Below are positions 35,411 through 46,715 of a DNA stretch of 64,000 nt, one piece after another. Positions within the stretch are counted from its first letter, which is position 1; every line of letters starts with the position of its first letter. Source of the DNA: Caprella mutica (lineage: Eukaryota; Arthropoda; Malacostraca; Amphipoda; Caprellidae); the NCBI GenBank assembly GCA_947561585.1, contig CANNZV010000118.1:310001-374000 (forward strand). Direction: 5' to 3'. The translations under genes and the position numbers were made by a program. A model generated the notes under the pieces. It saw nothing but the letters and a program-made list of their open reading frames with translations, searched no databases and was not told where the DNA came from.

Positions 35411-36676
35411 TTCACAGATTTATTTAAAGGGAAAACTACTCCTCCGTTACTTCAAGACTAAAAGAGTAATCTTACTATACAAACAAATAAACTCAATAAT
35501 AAGATGTAAAACTAAAAATGGAACAATAAATAACCTCTTAATGCGATTCCAGCGAGGCGTTCATTCAAAAATAGATTAAACGACTCTACCAAAATTCCCA
35601 ACAATCAGATCTAAAAAAAAAACGTAACAAGGTCACAGTTTAACACTTCAACAAGATAAAGTTAAATAAAACGAATAGAGTTATAAAAATAACTTTTTAT
35701 AGTATAAAGTAGGATAATTGAAGTCCGTAACAACAAATTAAATTATAGACTCTGTAATGAACCAATTGCCTTTTTACTGGCGTAAATGACTAATTACAAG
35801 TAGATGATAGTAAACATAATTAAGAATTATATAAAATAAGGCGAAGAGCAGATCGGCCGAATGGATTGGACGAATGGACATAGTTGACTTTTGAAAGTAG
35901 AAGTCTCGACCAATGAGGATCCAGAAAGAACAGGTACAGTTGTGGATTGGTAAAGAAAGATTAACAACTTTTACCAGATTCCAATCTACGCCCACAATTA
36001 TAAAATCCATTAACTCATTAAGTTATGGATTCCATTTACTCATAAATAAATGTGAAACATAATAATTTTGGGTTCTTCCACTCACATTGCCAAAGTATAC
36101 TCACTTGCACAACATCAATTAAATGTGAACTTACACTATATTAGATGTTGACAGGCATTAGCTTCAGTTCTCCAACTCTCCGAGCTACTTCAGCTCCACG
36201 TGTAACCGGCTATGTTAGTCCTAAGGTTTTGCATACTCCGCAATACGCTCTCAGAGGAAAGCACCCCATTCAACCAAACAGTAAAGGCATATCCGCGGCC
36301 TCACGGCCACTCTCGCTGGAGATTCTCACTCTTCCATGATCACAACGTATCCACTAGTGTTAACAGGGCGAGTGATTAATAGCCACTTACGTCTCAACTC
36401 CTCCAACCTACGAACTCATCTCAAAAGCAAGAATTAGGGGCAGAGCAACTCATACTGTTAATCACGTCATTAGAAGAACACTTTTAACAGATGTGTGTGA
36501 CAATATGAGTGGCCCACTCATAAATAGTTAAATTTCAATAATATTAATGAGCAACAAAATATGAATAATTATAAAATGGTTTTTATCTATGAACTAAGTT
36601 TAATGAAAATAATTATTCTACAAAAGTGATACTAGTACAGCTTTACAGAGTTCTAAGTGTTCAGCGAAGGTTTCTC
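35411..36676. other. Non-coding; possibly the eroded 3' part of the Gypsy element
   Basis: This is where the remainder of the Gypsy pol gene (RNase H, integrase) and 3' LTR should lie in the minus direction, but I recognise none of them. A somewhat GC-richer block at 36140-36340 has no identifiable domain. Confidence 0.4.
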
Positions 36677-36915
36677 CTATAATGAGAATACTTCAATGTA
36701 TACGATGACCTTTCTCCAACAGAACCCACTCAAAACTTGCTTCATCCCTCCTTGGAAGGTTGACAGAGCGTTTTTCAATCCGAAAGAATGGCGTTTGAAC
36801 TGCCAGTGTCCTCTGGCGGTCGAAAAAGCAGTATAATATCTGGTGTTCATGTCTAAGGGCACTTGGTAATAACCCTTGGCCAAGTCCAATGATGTAAAAT
36901 ATTTCACACCGTGAA
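36677..36915 (-). pseudogene. Gypsy RT core fragment
   Basis: The minus frame reads KYFTSLDLAKGYYQVPLD, the RT motif with the first catalytic Asp, then FKRHSFGLKNALSTFQ, the FGLxNAPATFQ-type motif. Next comes a stretch ending VYIEV where Gypsy RTs have (V/I)YIDD, so the paired catalytic aspartates are lost. The upstream edge at about 36915 is the junction with the inserted element. The first part of the apparent open frame (36920-36991) belongs to that insertion. Confidence 0.85.
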
Positions 36916-36917
36916 GG

Positions 36918-37852
36918 CTAAAACTAGCGATGACCGAAAACACATTCGCCGAAAACATATTCGCCGAAAACACAACATAGCCGAACGACACATTCGCCGA
37001 ACGACACTTTTGCCGAAAAAAATTGATTATTTTAAAAGGTTAACAAATTTATCTCATAAGTCCAGATGAAATTACATATAGATGAACTTACATATAAGTG
37101 TATAAATTACTTTACAATATTATACATATTATTATTGGTTAAACTTTATGGTATTTACATTAAACTTAATTAATTAACTCATATATAATCTTATTGCTGC
37201 ATCATTTGTGACAGTTTATTAATTGTATGTAAATCTTATTTTCTGTGTTCAATTATCAGTTACAAAAGAAAAAAAATTCTTTTGTGTTGGTCTCACTATA
37301 TTTCCATCCTTCAATATACATTGTAGAATCAGTCTGCTACTGTGAGTTGCTCGTGAAGCTTTCACTATACAGGGTGACCCACAAAAAGTCCACCAACTTT
37401 AAATTCGTATATTTTAACAACTATTGAAGGTACAGTTAAAACAGATTTATTTATAAGTTTTAAGAATATTCATATAACTATTCCTTTTATAAAATATTGA
37501 CAATATGGAGAAATGTATTTGAGTAAAAAAAGGAAGTCGAAATAAATTTTGTTCAGCAACTTCTTTCAAAGAATAGAAAAGTTTAATTTAGAATAAATGG
37601 ATTAAATATTTATTATTTAATAAATACTACTAAATTTATTTAGAAACTTTTATAATGGGACAAAGAAAAAGCATTTTTATGGCATTAAAACCAGACAATT
37701 AATTATCGTTTGATTTATAGTTAATGAAAAATTTGATCAATTTTAAATATTAATTTATCACAGGATGTTCAATAAACTTGATTAATTGTCAATTTTTCGG
37801 CGAATATGTCATGCAGCGAATGTGCTTTCGGCGAATTGATTTAGAACCAAAA
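36918..37852. mobile_element. ~0.93-kb insertion with TTCGCCGAA subterminal repeats
   Basis: The element interrupts Gypsy RT: the homologous sequence stops at about 37852 and resumes at about 36915. The left end carries ATTCGCCGAAAACAT-type words repeated five to six times (36938-37016). The right end carries the inverse, TTTTCGGCGAATATG and GCTTTCGGCGAATTG (37795-37840). No transposase frame is present. TATACAGGGTGACCCACAAAA at 37370-37390 looks like another transposon terminus nested inside. No target duplication is visible, so the boundaries are approximate. Confidence 0.65.
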
Positions 37853-38588
37853 TTGCATCACTGAGATTCGGAAGGGGAAATTCGTCTGCCTTGGTGACTG
37901 CATTTAAAACCAACGATAATCAATTCAAAAACCAACGATAATCAATGCACAATCTGATTTATCCGTCTTTTTTTCTTGTGGGCACCACAGGGCTGAACCA
38001 ACCTGATTCGCTCGGTTCGATTACATCCAGTAGCATCAATTCTTTAATTTGTTCTTCGATATCCATGTAAACAGGGCCAGGAAATAGACGAGGACGCTGG
38101 TAGATTGGTGTGTAGTCTGTCAGTTCAATTCTACGAGGGGCAACATCCAGACACCCAATTTCATTATCTTTGCCAAAAAAATCTTTATTGTCGAGCGAAA
38201 GCTCAACTACTTCCTCTTTTTCTTCAGAGGATAAGTTTTTCTGAAAGACCACCTGTTTAAAACTAACGGCATGGGATTCGAGAGCTCCAGCAGTTTCAAC
38301 TGCAACAACGTTAACCGCTTTTGACTGAATTACTTCCGAGTAATCAATCACCGACGACACTGATCCTATTATTTGGTTCTTCTTCAAAGATTCTGCATAA
38401 ATTCCGTTATTCAGAACAAGATCTTCAACAACGCTGTCACCAGCAGGAATTATCCCACTAATCAGCTGCAACCGTTGACTGCCCTCTTTCTCATCAAGAA
38501 AAAACAATTCTTGATTACAGGAACAATATTCACAACAAGGCCTCTTTACCATATCAGGATAGCTCCAACAAACCTTCACTTTTTCCAT
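37853..38588 (-). pseudogene. Gypsy pol: protease-RT linker and RT N-terminus
   Basis: The minus frame contains YTPIYQRPRLFPGPVYMDIE, EEQIKELMLLDVIEPSESGW and SPVVPTRKKDG, the start of Gypsy reverse transcriptase. A TAA stop directly after KKDG replaces the usual Lys-containing GKxRxCVDYR continuation. The sequence then carries ATTGATTATCGTTGGTTTT twice (about 37905-37945), a short tandem duplication inside the CIDYR motif, before PLPNLSDAI. Upstream, the 130-codon linker is acidic and unremarkable. The C-terminal continuation is displaced by the insertion at 36918. Confidence 0.8.
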
Positions 38589-38914
38589 GCATTGTGGTTT
38601 TATAGTAGTGCCACGACAAGTGCCAAATTAGACCAGACTATTCGACAATTCTTTGAGTTAGCATCGATATAATAGTCCCAAGTAGTTCGGTCGTTGAACT
38701 TTTTTCGCACTCTACGGTGTCTTAAATCAAGTATGATTTCATTTTCTTTAAGAAATCCAACTGGCAACTCCTAACATAATCATGCCAGAAAGTTTTATGG
38801 ATTCCAGTACTAACAATTCACAAGTTTTCAACTATAAGCCATGCATATCCATCGTATAAAAACCTTTCCTAATACCTTAGTGGGACCACTCAATCCAAAG
38901 CCAAGGATGTATTC

Positions 38915-39220
38915 TTAAACAAGAGTCTGGTAAATAGTCCCTGCCTCATTTAGTATCTCAACAGGGATGAGGTTATATTGAGCTCCGCTGTAAAACATAG
39001 CCTCATGCAATCCTCCACATAGCTCAATCGAAGTTACAAATCTATTTTCTTTAACTGGACCACCCAATAAAATGTTTCTGTAATTACCTTCTTGAGGTTC
39101 ATCAATGGGAGCATCATATTTGTTCCCAATTTCCTCGTCTGAGTTAGAGAGTTCATCATCTAATTCGCTAACTTCATGTTCCTCTATAAATAGATGCGTC
39201 ACTCGCAACTGGTTGCTCAT
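38915..39220 (-). pseudogene. Gypsy protease fragment
   Basis: The minus frame reads ELCGGLHEAMFYSGAQYNLI. Retroviral-type aspartic proteases have D(S/T)GA at this point, so the catalytic Asp is replaced by Tyr (YSGA). The upstream acidic segment (SELDDELSNSDEEIGN) is linker. The frame changes before and after, between the zinc knuckle at 39332 and the RT linker at 38588. Confidence 0.65.
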
Positions 39221-39331
39221 TTTCGAGGGTAATCAATTTTACGTTGTCTGTGGACTCTGAATCTAAAAGCTCTGTTCTCCGACCACGCAACCAAGAGCTC
39301 TTTCTTTTAACGACCTGGGGTCGTATCTAAC

Positions 39332-39534
39332 TCACTTATCTGTAAGAGGATGGTTGTCGATGTTACGGTAACCTGTGTTCTCTCTCAGAGCGCACTTTGC
39401 TTTCCAGTGATCGAAGCTTCCACATTCAAAACATCTGTTGTGTTTTCCCAAAAAAAATTTCTCGGTATGACCTGCCTTGTTACAGCGCCTAAATCTTACT
39501 CGATCACGATATCTCACAGCTGGTAGAGATTGAC
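39332..39534 (-). pseudogene. Gypsy nucleocapsid zinc knuckle
   Basis: CFECGSFDHWKAKC is a perfect CX2CX4HX4C RNA-binding knuckle. Just before it lies RCNKAGHTEKFF, a degenerate second knuckle. It is the continuation of the gag fragment at 48082..48783, from which it is separated by the BEL insertion. The first few codons of the open frame (39535-39556) are BEL LTR sequence and target duplication. Confidence 0.8.
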
Positions 39535-39538
39535 CATA

Positions 39539-40915
39539 TGTACAAAAAATGTTCAAAATATATGATTTTAATCTTGCTTGATCTAGTTTAGTTTAGTGAT
39601 CATTTGAATCATTAAATTTTTTAAGTGATTTAATTAACAAAAAATTATTTAACATTCTTTTAAAGTAGGGATTTTTAAAAGAAAATTTTATTTAATTATA
39701 GAACTATATTTAATTAATTACTAATTAACAACTTTCACAAGATTTAACGTTAAAATTTTGAATAGACTAAATGTTATCTAGGAGTGAAGAGACTAGACTG
39801 AGACGCCCAAACATCATGGAACAGAAGCGATCCAGCTGCCATCAGTCACTGCAAAGATAAAGCATTCGGTTACTTATAGGTAGAACTAAAAGACAAAAAG
39901 AATTATTTCGAATCATGTTCTACCCAAAGATTATTACCAAAACTTCTTTCACTCTACAGCCAGTTCTCATAAGAAGTTCAGCGACCAAGGAAAAAACAGC
40001 GAACTGACCTAAGAGAAAAAATTAGCCACTTAAATAAACGTTGCTTTTATCAAGAATAAATTTTAATATTTACCAAATTTTAATTATTTACTAATTTTTA
40101 ACATTTACAAATTTTTAACATTTACTAATTTCTAACATTTACTAATTTCTAACATTTACTAATTTCTAACATTTATTAATTTTTAACATTTATTAATTTT
40201 TAATATTTATTAATTTTTAATATTTATTAATTTTTAATATTTATTAATTTTTAATATAGCAATAGTTTAACTTTCTTTTAAAAGCTGAAAGATTTTTAAA
40301 GTTATGTAGGTTATTCTTAAATTTGGGATCTAGAGGCTTTAAAATTCATAAGCAAAAATTTTACCTAATGGCCCACAAAATTCTGTTGCCCCTACACAAC
40401 GAACTCACTGTGTTAATGGCCATCATGCTATTATCCAGCTGCCTTAACCTCCATCTAGGCTGTCCAGTGTTGTCCGCTCATCCCCCGGGGGCGTCCTTAG
40501 TCCATCATTTCAATTATTAGTGGCTTCCAAAAATGCAATGTCGTGCGTAATTCCAGTGTAGATCGCCGATCTCGGTTCAGCATCAGTTAGCTGCCGGAAA
40601 TGCATCCAGTCACCCTAATGTTAGCTGCATCGGAGTGGTAGTAATATTTGTAAAAACCCTGGAGAGACTTCACGACACAAGTAGACACTGGAAAGCACTG
40701 AGAGACACTGGAGAAGACTGATTAATTATTTGTTTTCGTTCTCACAGGTAGATAGAGATGTTCCAACACTGTGAGAACGAAGGTAGAGTGCAATACAAAT
40801 TTTGTGGGGGCATTCTTTTAAAAATTTATAAATAATATCTATTAAATTATTTATTTATTTATTTGTAATATGGAATAAATAGTTTAAAAATCCTAGAAAT
40901 GCATATTTCTACACA
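39539..40915 (-). repeat. BEL 1 3' LTR, 1,377 bp
   Basis: On the minus strand it begins TGTGTAGAAATATGC and ends TTTTTTGTACA. It contains a 17-bp tandem array (ACATTTACTAATTTCTA-type units, about 40075-40258) and a perfect 13-bp inverted repeat, TTCGTTCTCACAG/CTGTGAGAACGAA (40735..40747 and 40769..40781). It is 30 bp longer than its partner: two extra 17-bp units, less a 4-bp gap. Otherwise the two are nearly identical by eye. A 65-codon open frame (40323..40520, plus) is present in both LTRs and is probably meaningless. Confidence 0.95.
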
Positions 40916-41084
40916 CTCCGGCCAAAAAAGTTTGAATTTTTTTTTTTTAGGAGAAATTCAAACCAACTCAAAACTATCTAATTAATTACATGAACAAGAA
41001 CAAAACTACATTAAAAACAAAACAGAAACAACAACAACAACATTAAATACATAGCGAACCCAAACACCACATCACTCAACCAAT

Positions 41085-42272
41085 TCACTCGGGATCAAGA
41101 ATTATTTTAGTTTTCTTCAAACTATTAGCGAAAGCTTTTCTTCTTACCCGATGAACCGTGTCTATTGGTTCACATTTATCGACAATGACAGAATTGACCT
41201 TTTCAGTTCGGTCATCCGGTCTAAGAATTGGAATTATAGTACTGGAATGTCTTTTAACCAATTCTTTTGAACTTCCTTTTAGTAAAAGAGCTCCAGTAGT
41301 TTCACCTAGTTCATTATTTACAACTACTTTTACTATAGCCAGTGGATAATTATCCGGTTTAGTGTGAAGTTCCTTCATTAGAACTATATCGTTCACTTGC
41401 AAAGGACTATGATTTACTGGGGCATATCTATCCTTTTCATTCACCGCCTGGTATATTAGATTAGCTAGGAAATTTTCATTATATTTCCTTTCCAAGTGAC
41501 CTCTAACTTTCCGCAGCTTGTGGTAAGTGGACCTGATCTTATCGACGCTGTCACTCTTACTTGTCCAATCTGGATCTTCCGGTGTGTCCTGCAAAAATGG
41601 AACAACATTAATTGGAGGAACTGAATGACCAGTTAATAACATTTGAGGAGTTATAGATTTCGGTAATTTATCACCTAACCCACCCCTCAAACATTCCTTG
41701 AAGGCAACAGGTCTTCTATTGACCATACTAACTGTCTGGGCCACAACAAACTCAAAATCTCGATCAGATAGTATGGTATTTCTTATAGAACAAAAAATAA
41801 GTCTTTTGACCTGTTTAACCATACTCTCAACCAAGGACCCCAATTTACTATTACCCTTGAAATATTGATTAAATTCAGGCAATTTAATATTATTCTCCGT
41901 GAAAAATTCATTTGATAACTGCTCTTCCAAGAAGTGAGAAATTATGCGTGTACCAGCCACCAATTGACTACCTAGATCAGAATAAACTCTCTGTGGTAGA
42001 CCATACATAAAGATATGAATTTGGAATGAGCGCAAAAATTCCTCGGTAGTCAAATCTTTACAAACAATCAGATTTACAGATCTTGTCCACAAGCATGTTA
42101 CACATAAGATATACACCTTATGCTTAAGACCTTCGGTATTTTTAACTGTAAATGGTCCCAAATGGTCCATGAAGCAATCTGAAAAGGGAACATTGGATGG
42201 TTTAAATCTAAAATCTCTATATGGACTTTGATTTAATTTTATCGTGCGTTGTTCAAATCTTTTGCAATGCAC
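41085..42272 (-). pseudogene. BEL 1 integrase core and C-terminus
   Basis: The frame starts at the second half of the integrase zinc finger (CVHCKRFE), then SDCFMDHLGPF with the first catalytic Asp, YSDLGSQLVAG with the second, and LGSLVESMVKQVKRL with the Glu. The DDE triad is therefore intact. The C-terminal part (VNDIVLMKELHTKPDNYPLA) is the DUF5641-type domain of BEL/Pao integrases. It is separated from the preceding frame by a one-base loss in an A-run at about 42284-42290, which cuts the HHCC zinc finger in two. Role: insertion of element cDNA into the genome. Confidence 0.9.
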
Positions 42273-42280
42273 ACACTTTC

Positions 42281-43342
42281 TTAAGATTTTTTTACAACCG
42301 AATAATAATGAGGTATCCAGTAGGTCTTTCGTAATTCAGACAAGATAGTATAAATACCAGAGTGATTTAACTTTTCATGTGCATGTCTCACTATTAACAA
42401 AGTTAAATGACCTTCTTTTGGCAACAGAATAGGACAGTGAGAGTCTGAGGAGAATTTACCGCTCTTCAACAGCTTATTACCTACCCGTAATAACCCCCTG
42501 TTATCCATAAAAATATTCAATTGAGTCACAAGATTGGGAATTTCAGCATTTGAAACGTTAGTATTCTGAAAATAGGCTATAACATCACTAAAGTGAGAGT
42601 TTTGTTCGTATTTCAGTAACAAAGAAAGAGCACGATCATATAAATCTCTTGAGTTAGAAGCAACAGAATGGTTTTTCTTAGATTTCAATTTATCAAAAAA
42701 CAATTGAACCTTCTCAGTGACTTTGATAAGCTTAGTCAAACTTGAAAATTTTGTGACATCTAATATTGGAATTGGATCTTCACTTACAATACTCACCCCA
42801 ACTGCTGAGCAAGTTTCCATCTGTACACCTGGAATAGTAAACTTTAGGGTGTCTGCCCTACTAATATCGGGCTGTGAAGAGGTCAAGAATTTAGGTCCCG
42901 TTAGATAATTACTTCTAAGTAGTATTTTATAGGAAACTGCTCTTGATATCAAATCTGCCGGATTTGCAATACCATCAGCAAATGAAAATGTTATTGGATG
43001 TACCTCTGTCAATCTTTCCAAAGATTTCAACCTATTCATAACGAATACGCTTTGTTTGTTCATCTTTGACAACTTCAAAAAATAAGAGTTTATCCAACTC
43101 AATGAAACCAAACTATCAGAATACACTACCAAATCCTTAACATCTATAGGGTTCAAAGAAAGAGGTCCTTTAAGCTCCTTAGTTAAATCTATTAAAGTCT
43201 CAGAAGCCAATACGGCAGACATTAATTCTAAAGAAGGTATGGTTTTATCTTCTAACTGTTTGGACACCACCCTATTTTTCCCCATCACAAAATGAATCTC
43301 ATTAGTGTTTCTATTCTGAATGTATATCGTAGTTCCATACAT
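42281..43342 (-). pseudogene. BEL 1 RNase H and integrase N-terminal zinc finger
   Basis: It opens within RNase H (MYGTTIYIQNRNTNEIHFVM), then IPSLELMSAVLASETL with the catalytic Glu, and VYSDSLVSLSWI with the third acidic residue. Later, IVRHAHEKLNHSGIYTIL supplies the two His of the integrase HHCC finger. The first RNase H Asp (FCD, about 43350) lies just upstream in the frame of the previous segment, beyond a frameshift. Role: removal of the RNA strand during reverse transcription, and DNA-end recognition by integrase. Confidence 0.88.
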
Positions 43343-43374
43343 AAGTTTGCTCTATCGCAAAATGCAACAAGATT

Positions 43375-46300
43375 TTAAGAATCATTCCTACTACCCACAA
43401 ACCTAGACACCTCTAATGGAATGGCAACATGAACCTGTTTGCAAATATTCTTCAATTCGTTTGCATCATCCTTAGAAATCTTAGCATCCCAATCAAGATT
43501 CTTTTGCATTTGTAATTTATGCATGAAAAGTCTGGCACGGTTCATTACAGGAGCATCATAGCCACAAGGGTCAAAGTTTTCCGCGATAGACTTTAATATT
43601 TTGCGTTTTGTATCCGCATTTTCATTCAAAGATTTATTCTTCGTTGATAAAGTATCTCTATCTTTGTTCCATTCTAGCCCAAACAAATCGACTACTTTAC
43701 CTGAAGTCTTCTCATCTTTGGGTATTATTTCGTTCAAAGAAGCATTATTCGTACAAAACTGCTGAAGGCTAAATTTGTAAGGATTAAATATCCCGTCCAA
43801 CTTATTGAAGGCTCCAATCAGTTCATCTTCTGTATCTGCCGCTACCGCACAATTATCCATATACGTTAGAGAATAAATTAACTTCTTCAAATCTCTCAAT
43901 TCAACAGAGTCTTTAAAGGTATCAGCAATTAAAATTTTGTACAAGGAAACCATCAGAATTGTAGGACTGCAACGTAACCCAAAACTCAAGCGCACATTTT
44001 TAAATGCCTGTAACGAAAAATCGCCATTTAAGGGATCTTTAAACCAAAGAAAAAGTAGTTTCCTCTGATCTGAATCTGGCAATTCTATCTGAAGAAAGGC
44101 TTTACGTAAATCAAAACAATGTAAGTTTTTTCCAAATCTTAAATTAAGAAGAGCGGTGCTCAACTTCTGATTTAAATTGGGACCACTAAGCATAGCTTTA
44201 TTATGTGATATAACATTTGGATCTCTCTTATCGCACAAGTTAGATAAGAACACTATTCTACACTTAGTACTCGTTCTATCCATTTTAATAATAGGCATAT
44301 GCGCAAGGAAACTATGATCTGGATTATCATTCATGAATTCTTCAATATTATCCAAAGGTTCAACAACTCCCATTTCTAACAACTCTCTTATCACAGAGTC
44401 CATCAATTCTAGTTTCTCCAAATCTTTGTCTAATTTTTTCTTATTAGACATTAGGACATTTTTAGCTAGATTGAAATTTTTTCCCAGTTTGTCTTTAACT
44501 TTATTATTCCAAAGTAACGGACTAACTAATCTACCTTCTTGGTTTTGCTCCAAATTATTCAACAAATAAGAAATCAAATTATTATCCAGGTCTGAATTAA
44601 CCGAATCTTCAACGAAATTATCCTTGCCCAAATAGAAATCACAGTCTTGTTCTAAGCTATCACCCAATTGAGGTCTAAATAAATTTACGTCAAAATCTGG
44701 GTCAGACACAACTTCTTCCTCCCTATCTGAAAGATTAACTGTGAACACATCAGTAATTAAATGATTTGAATTAGTCAGAAATGGGACAGTCATGTCTTTA
44801 TTGTCAATAGTTGATTCATAACGAGGGAGAAAATCTATATTGTCAAGCATGGTGGACAGTTTACCTATTAACATTGTGCCAATCTGTGTATTTAGACAAA
44901 TAGATTTATTAGTTTTCCCAAACTGAATAGCCTGATCCATAAAATACTGAACAGAATTTGCCCCAACAATCAAATCGATTTTATCTATTCTATCAGAACC
45001 ATTGAGCAAATCTTCATCCGCTAAACGATAACCATTATCGAGAAATGCATTAATAATTTTACCTAATCCAGGTAATTCTAAGGATATCGAGATATCAGGA
45101 ATTGTTAACGCTTCAATTAGCACTAATTCGTTATTTAACACCAATCTCAACAATACTCTCTTTGACAAATAACCCCTCTCATAATTAATACCCTTTATAG
45201 TAAGTTTAATATGGTCTTCCAATATGGTATATGAACCAATTGACAGCGCTTTCTCAGAAATTAATGTACTCTGACTACCTGAATCTCTCAAACATCTAAC
45301 TTTAGTACCATTCTCAAATTTAGAGGAAAAAGTAGCCAGCACAGAATCAGAGTAGGAAAAACCATTGTAAGAATTTGTTATCAAAGCCATACCCGTTTGA
45401 GATTTAAAATTGGGTTTCTTTTGGTCGTCAATTTTAGATTTGAAACACAAGAAAGAAAAGTGCCAGCCTGAACAATATTTACATTTGTTTCTAAATTTAA
45501 ACTGGCATGAAGAACTGTTATGAGTTAAGTTGCCACACTTCTCACACCCATTCAGTGATTTTAATCTCAGCATTTTTTCCCTGGCAAGAGGGTATTTATT
45601 ACACTTATTAATTGCATGATCAGAATTTCTGTCATTTCTGCAAAGAGTACAGTTAACAAATGGATTATCGGAACTAACTTCAGCGGAGAGTGCTAAAGAA
45701 GTAGATTTATAGTTATCAAATTTAGTAACTCTACTCTCTTTTTGCGCAGCTAAGTATCTTTCATTTGCATCAAAGAAACTAGCAAACAATTCTGACAGCG
45801 AAGGTCTCACGTTATTAGTTACCGCAACTACTTGGGCTTTAAACTTTTCATTCATTCCATTATAAAAAAAATATCTCATGACATCATCTACATTAATTTT
45901 CAATGAGTCGAATGATTGAGAAATTTTCCTCATTTCACCAATATATTTGAATGGTTCTTCAGAAATAGATAGTTTCATTTCGGATAATTGTTTAAGTGTG
46001 TTAAACTTCTGTACATCAACAGAGGCAAAAGCAGAAACTAGTAATTTCTTAGCCTCAGAATAAGTTTGCTTGTCAGGTTCAAGGGACTCTAATAAGAAAG
46101 TACCTCTTCCTTCAACTTGTTGCCTAAGCAACAACAGTCTATCGTATTCGGTATAGTTGAATTTAGAAAGAGTCTCCTCAAAACTAACAAGAAAAGTTTC
46201 CAAATTCTCACCTGGCTTACTGTGGAACTTAGGTAGAGGTGCTGTAGGACTCTTCAACAGACTCCTAGGAGTATCCACCACCGGTGACGCGAAGGTAACT

Positions 46301-46602
46301 GCAGAGTCTTCTGAAGTGGAACTTAAGGAAACCAAGAGTTCCCTCAACTTATCCTGGTAGGATTCAGAAGCAATAGCTTCTGAGGAAAGTTCATCTTCAC
46401 TTCTCTCACCGGTAATAATTACTTTGAAAATTTGGCTGTCTAAATCCAAAACTCTATTTTTTAGCTCGTTTACTTTCATTAATTTAACTTTCCTTTCGTC
46501 CTCTTCAATTAAACCATGAAAATCAGTAGTATTATAAAGTCTAGTAATTGAGGCACGAACAAATCTTCGCGAATGTACGAGTAATTCAATGGATTCAGAC
46601 AT
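43375..46602 (-). CDS. BEL 1 gag-protease-reverse transcriptase
   Basis: A 1,075-codon frame starting MSESIELLVHSRRFVRASIT. Approximate layout: gag (DUF1759-like; LPKFHSKPGENLETFLVSFE) at residues 120-300; three Cys/His clusters (CTLCRND, CEKCGNLTHNSSSC, CKYCSGWHFSFLC) at 315-390; aspartic protease (RDSGSQSTLISEKA, intact DSG) near 437; RT with PIIKMDRTSTKCRIVFLSN, LHCFDLRKAFLQIEL (first catalytic Asp) and YMDN near 912. Most RTs have YxDD at the last site, so YMDN is either a lineage variant or a mutation. The frame ends at TAA 43375, right where RNase H begins. The start methionine follows a C14 run on the same strand. Confidence 0.93.
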   Translation of the reverse strand: MSESIELLVHSRRFVRASITRLYNTTDFHGLIEEDERKVKLMKVNELKNRVLDLDSQIFKVIITGERSEDELSSEAIASESYQDKLRELLVSLSSTSEDSAVTFASPVVDTPRSLLKSPTAPLPKFHSKPGENLETFLVSFEETLSKFNYTEYDRLLLLRQQVEGRGTFLLESLEPDKQTYSEAKKLLVSAFASVDVQKFNTLKQLSEMKLSISEEPFKYIGEMRKISQSFDSLKINVDDVMRYFFYNGMNEKFKAQVVAVTNNVRPSLSELFASFFDANERYLAAQKESRVTKFDNYKSTSLALSAEVSSDNPFVNCTLCRNDRNSDHAINKCNKYPLAREKMLRLKSLNGCEKCGNLTHNSSSCQFKFRNKCKYCSGWHFSFLCFKSKIDDQKKPNFKSQTGMALITNSYNGFSYSDSVLATFSSKFENGTKVRCLRDSGSQSTLISEKALSIGSYTILEDHIKLTIKGINYERGYLSKRVLLRLVLNNELVLIEALTIPDISISLELPGLGKIINAFLDNGYRLADEDLLNGSDRIDKIDLIVGANSVQYFMDQAIQFGKTNKSICLNTQIGTMLIGKLSTMLDNIDFLPRYESTIDNKDMTVPFLTNSNHLITDVFTVNLSDREEEVVSDPDFDVNLFRPQLGDSLEQDCDFYLGKDNFVEDSVNSDLDNNLISYLLNNLEQNQEGRLVSPLLWNNKVKDKLGKNFNLAKNVLMSNKKKLDKDLEKLELMDSVIRELLEMGVVEPLDNIEEFMNDNPDHSFLAHMPIIKMDRTSTKCRIVFLSNLCDKRDPNVISHNKAMLSGPNLNQKLSTALLNLRFGKNLHCFDLRKAFLQIELPDSDQRKLLFLWFKDPLNGDFSLQAFKNVRLSFGLRCSPTILMVSLYKILIADTFKDSVELRDLKKLIYSLTYMDNCAVAADTEDELIGAFNKLDGIFNPYKFSLQQFCTNNASLNEIIPKDEKTSGKVVDLFGLEWNKDRDTLSTKNKSLNENADTKRKILKSIAENFDPCGYDAPVMNRARLFMHKLQMQKNLDWDAKISKDDANELKNICKQVHVAIPLEVSRFVGSRNDS

Positions 46603-46715
46603 ATCGAAAGATTATCAAAGTCTAAATATTAAATCTGGAATAAATGGAGTTAGGATAGATGGGGGGGGGGGGGGCAGATACAAAGGACAAACCAAAGATA
46701 GAAGTACAGCCTCTA
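46603..46715 (-). other. BEL 1 leader with C14 homopolymer
   Basis: This is the untranslated leader between the PBS and the gag ATG. It contains 14 consecutive G on the plus strand (46661..46674), hence C14 in the element transcript, a spot prone to sequencing and replication slippage. Confidence 0.8.

Noticed and set aside
36145..36339. 64-codon plus open frame in a GC-richer patch
   Set aside because: No domain, no splice context and opposite strand to the Gypsy remnant; not supportable as a gene.
40323..40520. 65-codon protein found identically at 47488..47685
   Set aside because: It lies inside the BEL 1 LTR pair, so the identity reflects LTR duplication and not protein conservation. 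No domain is seen.
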